Of a stretch of 38,678 nucleotides of DNA, positions 24,739-32,443 are shown piece after piece. The stretch covers positions 1 through 38,678 of the forward strand of contig CADASK010000009.1 in the NCBI GenBank assembly GCA_902790495.1, in the 5' to 3' direction. A program made the translations under genes and the position numbers. The notes under the pieces were generated by a model. That model was not told the DNA's origin, ran no database searches, and saw nothing but the letters and a program-made list of their open reading frames with translations. This DNA is from an uncultured Eubacteriales bacterium. GTDB taxonomy: Bacteria > Bacillota > Clostridia > Christensenellales > Aristaeellaceae. The stretch's first letter is position 1; every line of letters starts with the position of its first letter.

Positions 24739-26179
24739 CGTCGTCCTTCAGCTCGGCCTGATGCCCGCCGATCTGCCGGCTGCGCTCCATCGCGGTGGCG
24801 CCCTGCTGCAGGTTCATCCCCTTGATGATGGCGTTCTTGCCGTAGCGGTTCTTGATCCGCAGCATGGCCTCCTGCACGCGGCGCTCCTTCTGCTCCGCCT
24901 CGCGGTCGGCCTCGGTGACCTCCGGCGGCGCGAAGAGGCTCAGCTGCTCGCCGCCGGCGTCCTCCGCCTCGTCGCGGCCGGGCATGATGAAGTCGAGGTA
25001 CAATCGGCGCACGGGCAGGCGGCGATCCACGGTGCGGTCGAAGATCGCAAGCGTCGCGGCGATCAGTCTCCTGGCTGAGGCGGTCGGGGAGACCGCGCCT
25101 GAGGCGTCCGTCAGGCGCTGCACGCCGTGGGCGGGCTTGGGAATGCGGCCGGCATAGCGGCTCTCCACCATCTCGCCCCGGTAGTCCTCCGGTGGCTTGT
25201 CGTAGACGACGGTCAGCGAGACAGAGGCCGCGGTCAGCTGCTTGTCCACCAGCTCCAGCGCCATCTGGTCGGCCATCTCCTGGGTGACGATCCGCGCCGT
25301 GCCAAAGGGATAGGGCTCGGGCAGTACCTGTCCCTGGGAGATGGAGCGGGCCTCCGGCTCGAAGCTCTTGATGTCCGCCATGGTGCAGGTCTCGATGCCC
25401 CAGGCGTGATCGATCAGCAGCTCCGCGTCCACGCCGAACTCGCGGTAGAGCGTGTCCGCGCTGTAGAGGCTCATGCGGGCGACGTCGCCCATGGTGTACA
25501 GCCCGTAGCGCTCCAGGCGCCGGGCAATGCCCCGGCCGGTGCGCCAGAAATCGGTGATGGGCCGATGGGGCCACAGCTCCTCGCGGAAGCGGCGCTCGTC
25601 CAGCTCCGCGATGCGCACGCCGTCGCTGTCCGCCTCCACATGCTTGGCCAGGATGTCCATGGCGATCTTCGCCAGGTAGAGGTTGGTGCCGATGCCGCCG
25701 GTGGCGGTGATGCCGGTCTCCCGCAGGATGGTCTGGATCACCCGGCGCACCAGCTCATGCGGGGCGCAGCGGTACAGGCGCAGGTACTTCGTCAGGTCGA
25801 TCATGACCTCGTCGATGGAATAGACGTGGATATCCTCCGGGGCGAAGTAGCGCAGGTAGAGATCATAGATGTGGCGGCTGGTCTCCATGTAGACCCGCAT
25901 CCGCGGCGGAGCGACGATGTAGTCCAGCTTCCTTCCGGTCTGGGCCTCCACCTCGCGGGCCTTCTCCACCACCTCGAACAGGCGGCAGCGGCCGGGCAGG
26001 CCGTAGGCCTTCATCGCCGGGGAGACGGCCAGGCAGATGGTCTTCTCTGTGCGGCTCTCGTCGGCCACCACCAGCCGGGCGGTCAGCGGGTCCAGCCCGC
26101 GGGCCACGCACTCCACCGAGGCGTAGAAGCTCTTCAGGTCGATGGCGGCAAACCAGGTGCCGTCGCCGCGCGTGCTCAT
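24725..26179 (-). CDS. Y-family DNA polymerase (UmuC/ImpB/UvrX-like)
   Basis: A 484-residue translesion polymerase. Metal-binding acidic residues are D14 in AAIDLKSFYASVEC and D123-E124 in YSIDEVMIDLT. GIGTNLYLAKIAMDILAKH is the next palm/finger motif. QLSLF at about 412-416 is a standard beta-clamp binding motif. The C-terminal IKNRYGKNAIIKGMNLQQGA and IGGHQA are typical of the Firmicutes UvrX/UmuC-like group and absent from classical DinB. ATG 26179 overlaps the decarboxylase stop by four bases. No LexA-type box lies directly before it. Its presence in a phosphonate operon is unexpected; a functional link cannot be read from the sequence. Confidence 0.9.
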   Translation of the reverse strand: MSTRGDGTWFAAIDLKSFYASVECVARGLDPLTARLVVADESRTEKTICLAVSPAMKAYGLPGRCRLFEVVEKAREVEAQTGRKLDYIVAPPRMRVYMETSRHIYDLYLRYFAPEDIHVYSIDEVMIDLTKYLRLYRCAPHELVRRVIQTILRETGITATGGIGTNLYLAKIAMDILAKHVEADSDGVRIAELDERRFREELWPHRPITDFWRTGRGIARRLERYGLYTMGDVARMSLYSADTLYREFGVDAELLIDHAWGIETCTMADIKSFEPEARSISQGQVLPEPYPFGTARIVTQEMADQMALELVDKQLTAASVSLTVVYDKPPEDYRGEMVESRYAGRIPKPAHGVQRLTDASGAVSPTASARRLIAATLAIFDRTVDRRLPVRRLYLDFIMPGRDEAEDAGGEQLSLFAPPEVTEADREAEQKERRVQEAMLRIKNRYGKNAIIKGMNLQQGATAMERSRQIGGHQAELKDDEKDE

Positions 26180-27315
26180 GCTTCCGCTCCGTCCGCCGGT
26201 ACGCCGAGATGGCGCATGAAGGCGGCCTTGTTCTCCTGGGGCGTGGTGGTGGGCCGGCCCAGATCGGCGCGCGCGCCGAGGGCGCACTTGATCTCGATGA
26301 GGGTCAGCTCCCGCGCGGCGGCGGTCTCCGACAGGGCGGCATCAAGGGCTTCGGCCCCGCTGACGCTGCAGGCGCGATCGTAGCCGCAGGCCTTCGCGAG
26401 GGCGGGCACGTCCAGGGCGGTCACGGCCGTCGGCATGCCGCCGACCGTCTCGTGGGCCTCGTTGTTGAGCACGATGTGCACGAAATTCTCCGGGTGATGG
26501 CGGCCGATCACCGCCATCGCGCCCATGTGCATCAGCAGCGCGCCGTCGCCGTCGACGCACCACACGCGGCGCTCGGGCCGCTGCAGGGCGATGCCCAGGG
26601 CGATGGAGCTGGCGTGGCCCATGGAACCCACCGTGATGAAATCCCGCTCATGGCCCTGACCGGCGGCGGCGCGCAGCTCGTACAGCTCGCGGCTGGCCTT
26701 GCCGGTGGTGCAGACGATGGGATCATCCCCGGTGTGGGCGGCGATGTGGCGCAGGGCGTTCTCCCGGGTGAGCGTGTAGGCGTTGTGGTAGACGGCCTTG
26801 CTGTCGCAGGTGAGGGCGCCCTTGCGGACGACGAAGGCGGCTTGACGTCCCTGGGCGAGCAGTGGCCGGAAGCGGCGCATGGCTTCCGCCACGTCCTCCT
26901 CCGTGGTCTCCGGGCTGATGACAAAGCTCTCGATGCCCATGTCCTCCAGCAGGCGGAGGGTCACCTCGCCCTGGTAGATGTGCTGGGGCTCGTCATGCAC
27001 GCCGGGCTCGCCGCGCCAGCCGACGATGAAGAGCATCGGGATGGCGTAAACCTTCTCGTGCAGCAGGCTGGCGACGGGGTTGATGATGTTGCCCTCGCCG
27101 CTGTTCTGCATATACACCACGGGCACGCGGCCTGTGGCGAGATGGTACCCGGCCGCGAGGGCTGTGCAGTTCCCCTCGTTGGCGGCGATGACGTGGTGCT
27201 TCGGATCGATGCCCCAGCGGTTCATCAGGCAGTCGCACAGCGACCTGAGCTGGCTGTCCGGCACGCCGGTGTAGAAATCCGCGCCGAGGATGTCCATCAA
27301 TGCTTCCGCGCGCAT
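26176..27315 (-). CDS. ppd: Phosphonopyruvate decarboxylase
   Basis: A 379-residue thiamine-diphosphate enzyme converting phosphonopyruvate to phosphonoacetaldehyde, the step that pulls the unfavourable PEP mutase reaction forward. The cofactor-binding motif runs from GDG at 256-258 to LNN at 283-285, and E47 in ANEGNC is the conserved catalytic-site Glu. TGVPDSQL and MQNSGEGN in the first half, and GRPTTTPQENKAAF near the end, are characteristic of phosphonopyruvate decarboxylases rather than sulfopyruvate or acetolactate enzymes. The gene starts 6 bases after the reductase stop and overlaps the polymerase start. It lies with PEP mutase in one cluster, which makes the assignment firm. Confidence 0.92.
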   Translation of the reverse strand: MRAEALMDILGADFYTGVPDSQLRSLCDCLMNRWGIDPKHHVIAANEGNCTALAAGYHLATGRVPVVYMQNSGEGNIINPVASLLHEKVYAIPMLFIVGWRGEPGVHDEPQHIYQGEVTLRLLEDMGIESFVISPETTEEDVAEAMRRFRPLLAQGRQAAFVVRKGALTCDSKAVYHNAYTLTRENALRHIAAHTGDDPIVCTTGKASRELYELRAAAGQGHERDFITVGSMGHASSIALGIALQRPERRVWCVDGDGALLMHMGAMAVIGRHHPENFVHIVLNNEAHETVGGMPTAVTALDVPALAKACGYDRACSVSGAEALDAALSETAAARELTLIEIKCALGARADLGRPTTTPQENKAAFMRHLGVPADGAEA

Positions 27316-27321
27316 GGGCTG

Positions 27322-28461
27322 TCAATCCACCTTTTCCGTGTTTTCAGATAGAATCTCGTGGTAGAGGGCTTCGATGTCTTCGGCTGTCAGGGCGACGGGA
27401 TGGTTCTTCAGCCGCTCAGGGTTCACCGAGGCGCACAGGACGGGGAAGTCCTCCGCCTTCGCCCGGGGCACGGGAAGCCCCAGCTCGTCGTACAGATCGC
27501 TGAAGCGCTGCGCCGCGGCCTCGGCGGTGCTGCAGCCCATCGCGGCGGCCAGGCGGTCGAAGGCGTCCTTCAGGTAGGTCTCGCCCCGGGGATCGATGCA
27601 GCGATCGAGGTGCCGCAGCGTCCAGGGCCAGAGCTTCCGGTTGACCAGAGCGGCCGCGTGGCCGTGGGCCGCGCCGTAGAGGCTCGTGATCTTGTAGCAC
27701 ATGGCGTGGCCGGCCGTGGTCTTGGTCAGGTTGATGGCCTGGCCCGCCTTGTGGGCCGCCCAGAGCATGCCGCTGTTGGCCTCGGGCTCATTGCACAGGT
27801 AACCGTCCTGATAGCGCAGCACGTCGCCGATGGCCTCAGCGGCATAGCGCTGGCTCTCCTCCGTGCTGTTCACGTTCCAGAAGGACTCGACGGCGTGGCT
27901 CAGGGCGTCCAGCATGGTGGCGCGCCGCTGGTAGTCCGGCAGGGTGTCCAGCACGCTGGCGTCCATCAGCACAGCCTCGGGCAGGATGCTGTCGTGGGCG
28001 ACGGACTGCTTGACACTGTTCAGGTAGATGACCGCGAAGCGCGTGGCCTCGGAGCCGGTGCCCGCGGTGGTCGGCACGGCGAGGAGGGGAATGCGGTTCG
28101 CCGTGGCCTCGCGCTTCACGAAGGGGACATCGCCCGGCTCCATGTCCGCGTAGAGCTTCACGCACTTGGCCACGTCCATGGCGGAGCCGCCGCCGACCGC
28201 CAGCACGGCGTCACAGCCGGCCTCGCGGAAGAGGCGCACGCCGGCCTCGATGGATGTATAGCGCGGGTTGGGCTGCAGATCGTTGAAAGATGTCACCGCG
28301 ATGCCGCAGGTCTCCGGCAGGCGCTCGATGACAGACTGCACCTGCAGGTGCGGATAGGCGCCGTCGTGCACCACGAGGAGATGACGCACGCCGATGGCGC
28401 GCAGATAGGCGGTCAGCTCGCTGTACCCGTTTTCGGGGGAAAGAATCTTCTGCTCACCCAT
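27322..28461 (-). CDS. Iron-containing alcohol dehydrogenase, predicted phosphonoacetaldehyde reductase
   Basis: A 379-residue group III (Fe-ADH) dehydrogenase. The NAD(P)-binding motif GGGSAMDVAK is at 90-99, PTTAGTGSEAT at 130-140, and iron ligands include D185 and H189 in MLDALSHAVES with two more histidines in TTAGHAMCY and AAHGHAAAL. Placement between PEP mutase and phosphonopyruvate decarboxylase predicts reduction of phosphonoacetaldehyde to 2-hydroxyethylphosphonate, as in known clusters with PhpC/FomC-type enzymes. ATG 28461 follows the fusion-gene stop by five bases, with AGAGGAG upstream; the open frame upstream is out-of-frame coding. No 2-aminoethylphosphonate transaminase is present in the window. 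Confidence 0.87.
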   Translation of the reverse strand: MGEQKILSPENGYSELTAYLRAIGVRHLLVVHDGAYPHLQVQSVIERLPETCGIAVTSFNDLQPNPRYTSIEAGVRLFREAGCDAVLAVGGGSAMDVAKCVKLYADMEPGDVPFVKREATANRIPLLAVPTTAGTGSEATRFAVIYLNSVKQSVAHDSILPEAVLMDASVLDTLPDYQRRATMLDALSHAVESFWNVNSTEESQRYAAEAIGDVLRYQDGYLCNEPEANSGMLWAAHKAGQAINLTKTTAGHAMCYKITSLYGAAHGHAAALVNRKLWPWTLRHLDRCIDPRGETYLKDAFDRLAAAMGCSTAEAAAQRFSDLYDELGLPVPRAKAEDFPVLCASVNPERLKNHPVALTAEDIEALYHEILSENTEKVD

Positions 28462-28466
28462 GGGCT

Positions 28467-30473
28467 TCACTCCTCTGGGATCAGGGTAATGATGTCCTTG
28501 ATGGACATGCACTTGTCGTCGCACTCCTTGGCGCGGTGGCAGCGGAGAATGGTCTCGGCCGCGTCGCGCATGGCCGGAAAGCCCGTGCGGGTCAGGTGAT
28601 TGGCGTAGATGATGATGTTCGCGCCGAGCGCCTTCCACTCCTCCTCGGTCACGGTGTTGAAGGAGGTGGGCACCAGCACGACGGGCGTCACGGCGTCCTC
28701 CGCGCGGAAGCGCCGCAGGAATTCAATGATCTCCGCGGGATCCTTCTTGCGGCTGTGGATCATGATGGCGTCGGCCCCGGCGTCCCGGAAGGCGAAGGCG
28801 CGCGTCAGGGCGTCCTCCAGTCCCTTCTCGAGGATGAGGCTCTCGATGCGGGCGCAGATCATGAAGTCGCGGCTCTTCTGGGCCGCCTTGCCCGCGCGGA
28901 TCTTCTCGCAGAAGTGCTCGATGCTGTCCTGGGTCTGGGGCACGTCGGTGCCGAAGAGGCTGTTCTTTTTCAGCCCGGTCTTGTCCTCGATGATGACCAT
29001 GGAGACGCCCATGCGCTCGAGGCTCCGCACCGTGTAGACAAAGTGCTCCACCAGGCCGCCGGTGTCCCCGTCAAAGATGACCGGCTTGGTGGTGACCTCC
29101 ATGATGTCGTCCACCGTGCGGAAGCGGCTGGTCATGTCCACCAGCTCGATGTCGGGCTTGCCCTTGGCCGTGGAGTCGCACAGGGAGGAAACCCACATGG
29201 CGTCAAACTGGCGGGAGCCGCCGTTCTCGTGCACCACGGTCTTCTCCACAATCAGGCCGGTGATGCCGCTGTGAGCTTCCAGGGCGGTGACGAGGCCCTT
29301 CATCTCCAGCACGCGCCTCAGGCGGGAGCGGCGGATATCGGGCAGGGAGAGCTCGGCCCGGGCGCGCTTCTCCAGCGCGGCGTATTTGGGATCGGAGGCG
29401 TAGGGGTATTCCACCAGCTTTCCGCCGTAGGAGGCCAGCACGGCCTGCACCTCGTCGCGGATGGGCTTCTGGTAGCCGGTGACCCAGTCGTCGCCGTGCA
29501 CCACGATATCGGGCCGGTAGCGCTCCAGATTTTCGCGGTAGGAGAGGGTGCGCTGCTCCACCACGCGGCTCACGCCCGCCAGCTGGGAGAACATGGCCCG
29601 GCGCTCGGAGGCGGGCACCAGGGGAAAACGCTTGTAGGAGGCCACGGCCTCGTCCGACAGCACGCCGATGGTGAGCCGGCCCAGCCGCGCGGCCCTGCGG
29701 ATGAGGGCGATGTGGCCGCTGTGGAGGATGTCCGTGGCGAAGCACATGTACACGGTGCGGCGCTCCACCTCGTGCAGCTGGGCGGAGACGTGGCTGAGAT
29801 CCTCCGGGTTGTCGATCTCCGCGCAGAGCCGGGCGCCCACGTCCAGGGGCATAAGGTGCATCCCGCCGCTGACCTCGTTGAGGGCCTTCTCGGCGTAGCA
29901 GCGGTCGTCCCCGGCCTCGCAGAAGCGGTGGATGGCCTCGAGCCACACGGCCGCGTCGGCCCGGGTCAGCTTGTAGAGGGGCTGAGCGGCCAGGGCATGG
30001 TCGAAGAACTCGATGCCGACCTTGCGGATGCGGCCATCCTCGATCACAGCCTTGAAATCCTTCTGGGGCAGCGGCACGGCGGAGGAGACCGCCATGCAGG
30101 AGGCCTCGGAGGCCAGGACGTCGTCCAGCACGGTGTTCTCAAAGACGAGGTCGCCGTGCATCAGCAGCAGGTCGTCATCCAGCAGATCGCGGGCGAGGTC
30201 GATGCTGTAGATATAGTTGGTCTCGCGGAAGCGCGGGTTGTGGACGAAGTGGATCGTCAGCGGCAGGTCGAGGGTGGCGCAGTACGCCCGCAGCACATCC
30301 TCCATCAGGCCGGTGGTGATCACCGCCTCGCGGATGCCGACGCCGCAGAGCTGGCGCAGCTGGCGGGAGAGGATGGTTTCCGTGGGGCTGATCTCCGTCA
30401 TGCACTTGGGATGCTCGGAGGTCAGCACGCCCATCCGCGTCCCGAGACCGGAGTTGAGGATCAGCGCTTTCAT
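28467..30473 (-). CDS. pepM: Three-domain phosphonate enzyme: nucleotidyltransferase + cytidylyltransferase-like + PEP mutase
   Basis: A 668-residue fusion. Residues 1-235 form a LicC/sugar-phosphate nucleotidyltransferase domain (NSGLGTRMG at 7-15, MHGDLVF at 105-111, EIDNPEDL at 219-226). Residues 238-375 form a TagD-like cytidylyltransferase domain with HSGH at 251-254. Residues 388-668 form phosphoenolpyruvate mutase: MWVSSLCDSTAKGKPD at 426-441, DGDTGG at 468-473 and the diagnostic EDK-x5-NS motif at 496-505. PEP mutase makes the C-P bond of phosphonopyruvate; the other domains probably activate the finished phosphonate as a CMP ester. ATG 30473 overlaps the SCIFF maturase stop by four bases. 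Confidence 0.9.
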   Translation of the reverse strand: MKALILNSGLGTRMGVLTSEHPKCMTEISPTETILSRQLRQLCGVGIREAVITTGLMEDVLRAYCATLDLPLTIHFVHNPRFRETNYIYSIDLARDLLDDDLLLMHGDLVFENTVLDDVLASEASCMAVSSAVPLPQKDFKAVIEDGRIRKVGIEFFDHALAAQPLYKLTRADAAVWLEAIHRFCEAGDDRCYAEKALNEVSGGMHLMPLDVGARLCAEIDNPEDLSHVSAQLHEVERRTVYMCFATDILHSGHIALIRRAARLGRLTIGVLSDEAVASYKRFPLVPASERRAMFSQLAGVSRVVEQRTLSYRENLERYRPDIVVHGDDWVTGYQKPIRDEVQAVLASYGGKLVEYPYASDPKYAALEKRARAELSLPDIRRSRLRRVLEMKGLVTALEAHSGITGLIVEKTVVHENGGSRQFDAMWVSSLCDSTAKGKPDIELVDMTSRFRTVDDIMEVTTKPVIFDGDTGGLVEHFVYTVRSLERMGVSMVIIEDKTGLKKNSLFGTDVPQTQDSIEHFCEKIRAGKAAQKSRDFMICARIESLILEKGLEDALTRAFAFRDAGADAIMIHSRKKDPAEIIEFLRRFRAEDAVTPVVLVPTSFNTVTEEEWKALGANIIIYANHLTRTGFPAMRDAAETILRCHRAKECDDKCMSIKDIITLIPEE

Positions 30474-31864
30474 GCCTCTTGCACCTCCCGCATTTCCTCT
30501 TCCTTCACCTTCATCATGATGGCGCACTCGATGCGCTTGCGGAACAGCTCGCAGCCAGGCTTGTACACGCCCTGGATGGAGCCGGAGGCGTGGTAAGCGT
30601 TGGCCGCGCAGCCGCCGGAGCAGTACAGCCGCGCCCAGCAGTCGTTGCACTCGGGCCGGGCGTAGGCGTTGCAGGTGCGGAACTGCTCGCGCAGCTCCGT
30701 GTTCGTGACGCCCTGCCAGATGTCGCCCAGCTTGTAGCTCTCCTCGCCCACAAACTGGTGGCAGGGGTAGAGGTCGCCCCAGGGGGTCACGGCCATGTAC
30801 TCCGTGCCGGAGCCGCAGCCGGAGATGCGCTTGTAGATGCAGGGGCCGCCGGTCAGGTCGATCATGTAGTGGTAGAAGGTGATGGGATGGCCCTCGGCCT
30901 TGCGGCGCAGCATATCCTTGGCAAGGATCTCGTACTGCTCCTTCACGATCTCGATGTCCTCGGGCGTGAGAGCGGCGGGATCATCCGGCGCGCAGACCAC
31001 CGGCTCCATGCTCAGCTCGGTGAAGCCGAGGTCGGCCATGTGGAAGACATCCTTCGTGAAGTCCGGGTTGCGGTGGGTGAAGGTGCCGCGCATGTAGTAC
31101 TTCGTACCGCCGCGGGCGTCCACCAGCTTCTTAAACTTGGGCACGATGCGGTCATAGCTGCCGTTGCCCGCGTAGTCCACGCGCAGGGCGTCATGGATCT
31201 CCTTGCGGCCGTCCAGGCTCAGCACGACGTTGCTCATCTCCCGGTTGCAGAAGTCGATCACGTCGTCGTCGATCAGCATGCCGTTGGTGGTCAGGGTGAA
31301 GCGGAAGTTCTTGCCGCGCTCCTTCTCCACAGAGCGGGCGTAGCACACCAGGTCCTTCACCACCTGCCAGTTCATCAGGGGCTCGCCGCCGAAGAAGTCG
31401 ACCTCGAGGTTGCGGCGGGTGCCGGAGTGCTCCATCAGGAAATCCAGCGCGCGCTTGCCGACCTCGAAGGACATCAGCGCCCGGTCGCCGTGATACTTGC
31501 CCTGGCTGGCGAAGCAGTAGGAGCAGTTGAGGTTGCAGGTGTGGGCCACGTGGAGGCACAGCGCCTTCACCACGTCGCCGGAGCGCTCCTTCAGCACGCC
31601 CGCCATGGGCGCGAAGGTGTCCGGGGTGAAGAGCTTGCCGGCCTTCTCCAGGGCGGCCACATCGGCGACGCAGGCGCGCACGTCCTCCTCGGTCACGTCG
31701 GGGCGGCCTGCGTATTTTGCCAGCATCTCCGCCACGATCTCGTCCTCCGTGCGCTCCTTGTACAGGGCGATGATGTCATAGGCGACCTCGTCCACGGCAT
31801 GGATGGATCCGGAGCAGGAGTCGAGCACGATGTTGCACCCGTTGAGCTTGTATTGATGAACCAT
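30470..31864 (-). CDS. scfB: SCIFF peptide maturase, radical SAM/SPASM thioether-forming enzyme
   Basis: A 464-residue radical SAM enzyme that makes thioether cross-links in the Cys-rich SCIFF peptide. Residues 1-90 form a RiPP-recognition-type N-terminal domain. CNLNCSYC (C110, C114, C117) binds the SAM cluster. The SPASM region holds further cysteines: SGCGSGTEYMAVTPWGDLYPCH, then CNAYARPECNDCWARLYCSGGC (in parts) and PGCELF, for auxiliary clusters. The characterised C. thermocellum homologue is CteB. The start ATG has GGAGG 10 bases upstream. The precursor gene lies 190 bases upstream, separated by a terminator hairpin; the stop overlaps the phosphonate fusion gene by four bases. Confidence 0.95.
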   Translation of the reverse strand: MVHQYKLNGCNIVLDSCSGSIHAVDEVAYDIIALYKERTEDEIVAEMLAKYAGRPDVTEEDVRACVADVAALEKAGKLFTPDTFAPMAGVLKERSGDVVKALCLHVAHTCNLNCSYCFASQGKYHGDRALMSFEVGKRALDFLMEHSGTRRNLEVDFFGGEPLMNWQVVKDLVCYARSVEKERGKNFRFTLTTNGMLIDDDVIDFCNREMSNVVLSLDGRKEIHDALRVDYAGNGSYDRIVPKFKKLVDARGGTKYYMRGTFTHRNPDFTKDVFHMADLGFTELSMEPVVCAPDDPAALTPEDIEIVKEQYEILAKDMLRRKAEGHPITFYHYMIDLTGGPCIYKRISGCGSGTEYMAVTPWGDLYPCHQFVGEESYKLGDIWQGVTNTELREQFRTCNAYARPECNDCWARLYCSGGCAANAYHASGSIQGVYKPGCELFRKRIECAIMMKVKEEEMREVQEA

Positions 31865-31971
31865 GCGAGAAAGCCTCCGTTATGGAATGATAGGCAGGCG
31901 GGCGCGGAATCCTCCGCTGGCCGCCGATATGCAGCAAAGAAAAGAACAGGGAAGAATACGAGAAGAATACG

Positions 31972-32001
31972 AAAAAAGTGCCGCCTGAGAATGCAGGCGG
32001 C
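31972..32001 (-). terminator. Intrinsic terminator between SCIFF precursor and maturase
   Basis: On the minus strand GCCGCCTG (32001-31994) and CAGGCGGC (31987-31980) form a perfect 8-bp stem with a 6-base loop, followed by AC and TTTTTT. It lies 53 bases after the precursor stop and 108 bases before the maturase start. Partial read-through would give much more precursor than maturase mRNA. The rest of the gap has no clear promoter. Confidence 0.85.
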
Positions 32002-32054
32002 AGCTTTCTGTCAACAATTGACTGCCTCAGGCGCTGTCCGTTGCTGAGCGGTCC

Positions 32055-32201
32055 TTATTTCGCGGTGTTCTCGCACTGCTGATTGGCAACGCCGCAGCTG
32101 GTCTTGCAGGCGGACTGGCAGGAGGTCTGGCATTCGCCGCAGCCACCGTTCTTCGCGCTGGCGCACAGATCCCGCGTCTCCAGGGTCTTGATCCTGGTCA
32201 T
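32055..32201 (-). CDS. scfA: SCIFF (six-cysteines-in-forty-five) RiPP precursor peptide
   Basis: A 48-residue peptide, too short for most gene callers. It starts MTRIKTLETRDLCASAKNGG and continues with the hallmark CGECQTSCQSACKTSC (residues 21-36), then GVANQQCENTAK. Six cysteines (21, 24, 28, 32, 36, 43) are the canonical set; C13 in the leader part is an additional one. The ribosome site AGGAGA lies about 10 bases upstream of ATG 32201. A consensus promoter sits at 32255-32283. The maturase follows downstream. The role of SCIFF in Clostridia is unknown. Confidence 0.95.
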   Translation of the reverse strand: MTRIKTLETRDLCASAKNGGCGECQTSCQSACKTSCGVANQQCENTAK

Positions 32202-32254
32202 GTTCCATCTCTCCTATTCTCGTGGAATTGGACGGTTGCCCGCCCGACTTACCA

Positions 32255-32283
32255 AGTATACCATAGCGGAAAAGGGAAGTCAA
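32255..32283 (-). promoter_or_regulatory. Promoter of the SCIFF/phosphonate operon
   Basis: Minus strand TTGACT (32283-32278), 17-base spacer ending TGG, TATACT (32260-32255). It is the only strong promoter seen upstream of the whole minus-strand block down to 24725. Confidence 0.85.
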
Positions 32284-32338
32284 GGAAAGAATCGCCGTTT
32301 GAACCAGACCGGGGCGGCGTGCGGCTGAAATCTCCTCG

Positions 32339-32367
32339 TTGCATTTCCGGCGCGCTTGCGCTATAAT
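32339..32367 (+). promoter_or_regulatory. Promoter of the aminopeptidase P operon
   Basis: TTGCAT (32339-32344), 17-base spacer, TATAAT (32362-32367). The leader then holds a 10-bp hairpin, CCGAAGTCGG/CCGGCTTCGG (about 32388-32419), before the AGGAGG of the first gene. It is divergent from the SCIFF promoter about 55 bases away. Confidence 0.85.
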
Positions 32368-32443
32368 AGAACCGCAGTCGAATTGTACCGAAGTCGGTTC
32401 CAAACCGGTCCGGCTTCGGATGAAACAGGAGGTTGTATGTACC

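Noticed and set aside
28536-30596. 686-residue open frame opposite the PEP mutase fusion
   Set aside because: Shadow frame; the opposite strand carries three recognisable catalytic domains.
31900-31970. Second promoter before the SCIFF maturase gene
   Set aside because: No -35/-10 pair with suitable spacing could be found on the minus strand; only short direct repeats GAAGAATACG are present.
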